DNA of 64,000 bases from an uncultured Christensenellaceae bacterium (lineage in GTDB: Bacteria; Bacillota; Clostridia; Christensenellales; Pumilibacteraceae): contig CAJULK010000001.1 in the NCBI GenBank assembly GCA_910587455.1, forward strand, positions 77,503 through 141,502, written 5' to 3'. Under the pieces are notes generated by a model, which saw only the letters and a list, made by a program, of their open reading frames with translations, did not search any database and was not told the origin of the DNA. Below are positions 61,382 to 64,000 of the stretch, piece after piece. Positions within the stretch are counted from its first letter, which is position 1, and every line of letters starts with the position of its first letter. Made by a program: the position numbers and the translations under genes.

Positions 61382-62920
61382 GTGAATATAGCAATAACCG
61401 GCATAACGGGCAATATGGGTCAAGCTACGCTCGACGCGCTCGAATCCGCAAAAAATACAGATAAGATCAAACTTTTGTGTCACAGCAAAAAGAGAATGAA
61501 AAAACTGCTTAAAAAACACAAAAGTCTGTTGCATAAAATAGAACTGACCGAGGGCGGCGTGGACGACCCCGAAGCCGTTTCGAAACTCGTTTCCGACGTA
61601 GGGCTCGTGATCAACATGGCAGCCGTCATTCCGCCGCGCTCCGATCAAGATCCGCGCGCGGCAATAGCGTGCAACGAGATCGGCGCCGATGTGGTCGTTT
61701 CGGCTATTGAGAACATAAAAGAAAACCAACCCGCGCTAATTCACATATCGACGCTCGCGCTGTACGGCAACCGTTCGGGCGCTCACCCGTTTGCGCGCGT
61801 AGGCGATCCGCTGCTTGTCAGCCCGTTCGATATTTATTCGGCTACCAAGATGCGCGGCGAATTCCGCGTTATGGAAAGCGATATACAAAAATGGGCGGTA
61901 CTGCGGCAGACGGCAATGCTGCATCCGCAAATGCTCACCGACAACGTGCACGACGGACTGATGTTCCACACGGTCTACGACGCGCCGCTCGAATGGGCGA
62001 CAGCGCACGACAGCGGCGTGCTGATAAAAAATATAATCGAATCGTACGCAAACGGAACTACACCCGATAAATTTTGGCGGCGATGCTTCAATATTTCTGG
62101 CGGTAAGCAAAACCGCAACTACGGCATAAACACGTTCGACGACGGGTTCAAGGTAGTAGGCGGCGGCGCCAAAGCGTTTTTCAAGCCGTGGTACAACGCA
62201 ACGCGCAATTTCCACGGCGCATGGTTTCTCGACGGCGACGAGCTTAACGACATGTTCGATTTTCAGAGCCAAAGCACCGACGACTATTGGCGCGAAGTGT
62301 TCGACGCGCACCCGTCGTTCAAACTCGGCAAACGCGTGCCAAAACGCGTTATAGGCTACTTTGTGGTAAAGCGTTTGCTAAAAGACCCCAACGCGCCCGC
62401 TTACTGGGCGAAAAACGGCGACGAAGCGCGGCTCATCGCGTACTTCGGCAGCCGCGAAAACTACGAAAAACTGAAAAAAGCCGATTGGACGGACATCGCA
62501 CTACCCGACCGCGACGGCATAAAGGATCTCGACGACAACGCCGAGCCGGTATATTACGGGTTTGATTTTACCAAGTCCGACGCGGATATAGACATCGGCG
62601 ATCTTCGCAGCGTAGCCGAAGCGCACGGCGGCAAACTCGTAAGCGCCGACTTCGAACGCGGCGACATATACAAAAAACTCGAGTGGCAGACTCAGGACGG
62701 CGATACGTTTATCGCAACGCCGTACACGGTACTTCGCGGCGGTCATTGGTATAACGAAACGTACAGAAGCAACGTTTGGGACTTCGACAGGCTGAGCAAG
62801 AAAGACAAGGTTTTCGCTTCCGTATGGTACGACTCGCACGGCGAGGACGAAAACTACGTGTACAGTCTCGACGGCAAATTCAATGCGCATGCACGCAAGT
62901 TCGACGAATCGGAAATATAA
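61382..62920 (+). CDS. NAD-dependent epimerase/dehydratase family protein
   Basis: A 512-residue extended short-chain dehydrogenase. The Rossmann motif NIAITGITGNMG is at the start, followed by VINMAAVIPPRS, IHISTLALYG and the catalytic Tyr-Lys pair in DIYSATKMRGE (about residues 150-160). The C-terminal ~200 residues extend beyond the usual epimerase length and are of unknown nature. The GTG at 61382 follows GGAG; earlier frames have no ribosome site. The following flavodoxin-like gene starts 5 bases after the stop. Substrate unknown. Confidence 0.85.
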   Translation: MNIAITGITGNMGQATLDALESAKNTDKIKLLCHSKKRMKKLLKKHKSLLHKIELTEGGVDDPEAVSKLVSDVGLVINMAAVIPPRSDQDPRAAIACNEIGADVVVSAIENIKENQPALIHISTLALYGNRSGAHPFARVGDPLLVSPFDIYSATKMRGEFRVMESDIQKWAVLRQTAMLHPQMLTDNVHDGLMFHTVYDAPLEWATAHDSGVLIKNIIESYANGTTPDKFWRRCFNISGGKQNRNYGINTFDDGFKVVGGGAKAFFKPWYNATRNFHGAWFLDGDELNDMFDFQSQSTDDYWREVFDAHPSFKLGKRVPKRVIGYFVVKRLLKDPNAPAYWAKNGDEARLIAYFGSRENYEKLKKADWTDIALPDRDGIKDLDDNAEPVYYGFDFTKSDADIDIGDLRSVAEAHGGKLVSADFERGDIYKKLEWQTQDGDTFIATPYTVLRGGHWYNETYRSNVWDFDRLSKKDKVFASVWYDSHGEDENYVYSLDGKFNAHARKFDESEI

Positions 62921-62925
62921 TCGAA

Positions 62926-63840
62926 ATGAAAGTTCTTATAGTTTATTTTTCGGCGACCGGCAACACCGCCAAGGTCGCAGGCGAATATACGCAAACATTC
63001 GAAGCGCTCGGGCACGAGGTCACGACGGTAAGTCTGCCGACGGCCAAACCGCCCGCATTTTCGGAATACGACTTGATAGGCGTAGGCTACCCCATTCATT
63101 CGTTCAATGCGCCCGCAAACGTCGTCAAGTTCTGCAAAACGTTCGAAAGACGCAATGCCAAGCGCGACGGACAAAAGCGCGTATTCGTGTTTAAGACATC
63201 GGGCGAGCCGGTGCGCATGAGCGACGTATCGTCGCTTAAAATACGCAAGGTCCTCAAAAAGCGCGGCTATACCGTCACCAACGAATATCAATACGTTATG
63301 CCGTACAATATCATATTCCGCCACAGCGACGCCGACGCTTATAAAATGTGGAAAACGGCAAAAGCGCTCGTGCCGCTCGACGTAAACGATATCGTTTCGG
63401 GCGAAAGAAAACTGCCCAAGCGCATGTTTATGGGCGGTTTTCTCGCATGGATACTGCGCATAGAGCATCCCGGCGCGCGCATAAACGGGAAATTTTTCAA
63501 AGTCAATAAGAATTGCGTAAATTGCGGAATGTGCGTAAAAACCTGCCCCGCAAAAAATATAAAGATAAAAAACGGCAAGATCAAGTTCGGCGGCAAATGC
63601 CTTATGTGCATGCGCTGTTCGTTCAACTGCCCCAAAAACGCCGTCGAAATAGGCTTCTTCAAGCGCTGGAAAGTGAACGGAGCATACTCGTTCGCCGAGC
63701 CTGAGCCGGACGCGCCGCCGCAAGAGAACAAGCACGCCGATTATTGCCGAAAAGCGTACAAACGTTATTACGACAACGCCGCGTCACGCATAGACAAAGC
63801 CGAAACGCATAACGAACATATCGAAGAGTCGCAGCTTTAA
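62926..63840 (+). CDS. Flavodoxin-ferredoxin fusion (EFR1 family)
   Basis: A 304-residue electron carrier. The N-terminus is a flavodoxin (VLIVYFSATGNTAKVA) and residues ~190-245 hold two 4Fe-4S clusters (CVNCGMCVKTCPAKNI, CLMCMRCSFNCPKNAV). The combination is the EFR1-type protein of anaerobes. The ATG at 62926 is 5 bases after the epimerase stop with a weak GGA site, so it is probably co-translated. A basic/acidic C-terminal tail of about 40 residues follows. Physiological partner not known. Confidence 0.92.
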   Translation: MKVLIVYFSATGNTAKVAGEYTQTFEALGHEVTTVSLPTAKPPAFSEYDLIGVGYPIHSFNAPANVVKFCKTFERRNAKRDGQKRVFVFKTSGEPVRMSDVSSLKIRKVLKKRGYTVTNEYQYVMPYNIIFRHSDADAYKMWKTAKALVPLDVNDIVSGERKLPKRMFMGGFLAWILRIEHPGARINGKFFKVNKNCVNCGMCVKTCPAKNIKIKNGKIKFGGKCLMCMRCSFNCPKNAVEIGFFKRWKVNGAYSFAEPEPDAPPQENKHADYCRKAYKRYYDNAASRIDKAETHNEHIEESQL

Positions 63841-64000
63841 TGCGCGAAGCAACGATATCGTTACTTACGAGATTCTTCGCTTGCGCTCGGAATGACACGC
63901 TGCATTACGCGTCTTTCTTGTCATTCTGAACGAAGTGAAGAATCCCAACCTTAATGCGCGAAGCGCAAACATCGTTACGCAAGAGATTCTTCGCTGACGC
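63838..64000. repeat. Dispersed imperfect repeat block (copy C, cut by window edge)
   Basis: Contains GAGATTCTTCGCTTGCGCTC and GGAATGACA at 63869-63897, its inverted partner TTGTCATTCTGAACGAAG at about 63918-63937, and a second partial unit (TTAATGCGCGAAGCG repeated) running off the window. Same family as blocks at 8241-8460 and 52438-52618. Confidence 0.85.

Overview
The window looks like chromosomal DNA of a spore-forming member of the Bacillota (Clostridia-type). The evidence is a complete Spo0A, the sporulation genes spmA-spmB, yabP-yabQ and a cwlJ-gerQ pair, a collagen-like spore-surface protein of the BclA kind, Firmicutes-type housekeeping genes (Mini-III, thyX, rarA, tex) and textbook TTGACA-17 bp-TATAAT promoters. 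Base composition is close to balanced by eye, richer in G+C than classical clostridia. The family cannot be fixed from sequence alone. I see no rRNA, tRNA, CRISPR array, integrase, transposase or prophage gene.

Layout. 1-8.2 kb: a maltodextrin locus read leftwards (intracellular GH13 neopullulanase-type enzyme, binding lipoprotein, two permeases, the last cut by the window edge), a divergent LacI-type regulator, and a starch-binding-type lipoprotein whose promoter carries a perfect 18-bp operator palindrome. 8.2-16 kb: dispersed repeats, purF, a membrane protein and a 1590-residue surface protein. 16-20 kb: TetR regulator plus MacB/FtsX-type ABC exporter. 20-23 kb: collagen-like spore-surface protein and a glycosyltransferase. 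23-27.4 kb: gpmI, tpiA, rlmB, thyX, mrnC. 27.5-29.8 kb: one probable anti-phage gene (Mrr-type nuclease fused to a STAND-like NTPase). 30-38.2 kb: sporulation-rich stretch (spmAB, an amidase-domain protein, a YjzC-like protein, spo0A, two DegV paralogues, divIC, ppx-like, gerQ, cwlJ). 38.3-46.7 kb: DUF1893 and ECF S component, aldo/keto reductase, ZIP transporter, hybrid histidine kinase, flavin reductase-rubredoxin, membrane phosphoesterase. 46.7-55.2 kb: transglutaminase surface protein with a hairpin leader, NusG paralogue, rarA, DEDDh exonuclease, tex. 55.4-64 kb: yabP-yabQ, P-loop kinase, membrane protein, LtaS-like enzyme, ClC transporter, epimerase, flavodoxin-ferredoxin protein, and a truncated dispersed repeat.

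The most striking cross-cutting signal is translational. At least eight genes (lacI-type, mrnC, spmA, divIC, the phosphoesterase, the NusG paralogue, the exonuclease, yabP) have no Shine-Dalgarno sequence and start exactly 6 (once 7) bases after a promoter -10 element, so their mRNAs should be leaderless. Two of them (spmA, yabP) share the same sigma-E-like promoter. Other genes in the window have ordinary leaders with strong AGGAGG sites, so two initiation modes appear to coexist. Other leads are the nuclease-STAND gene, the NusG paralogue beside a gene with a terminator-like leader, the LacI operator, and signs of gene conversion between the two DegV genes.
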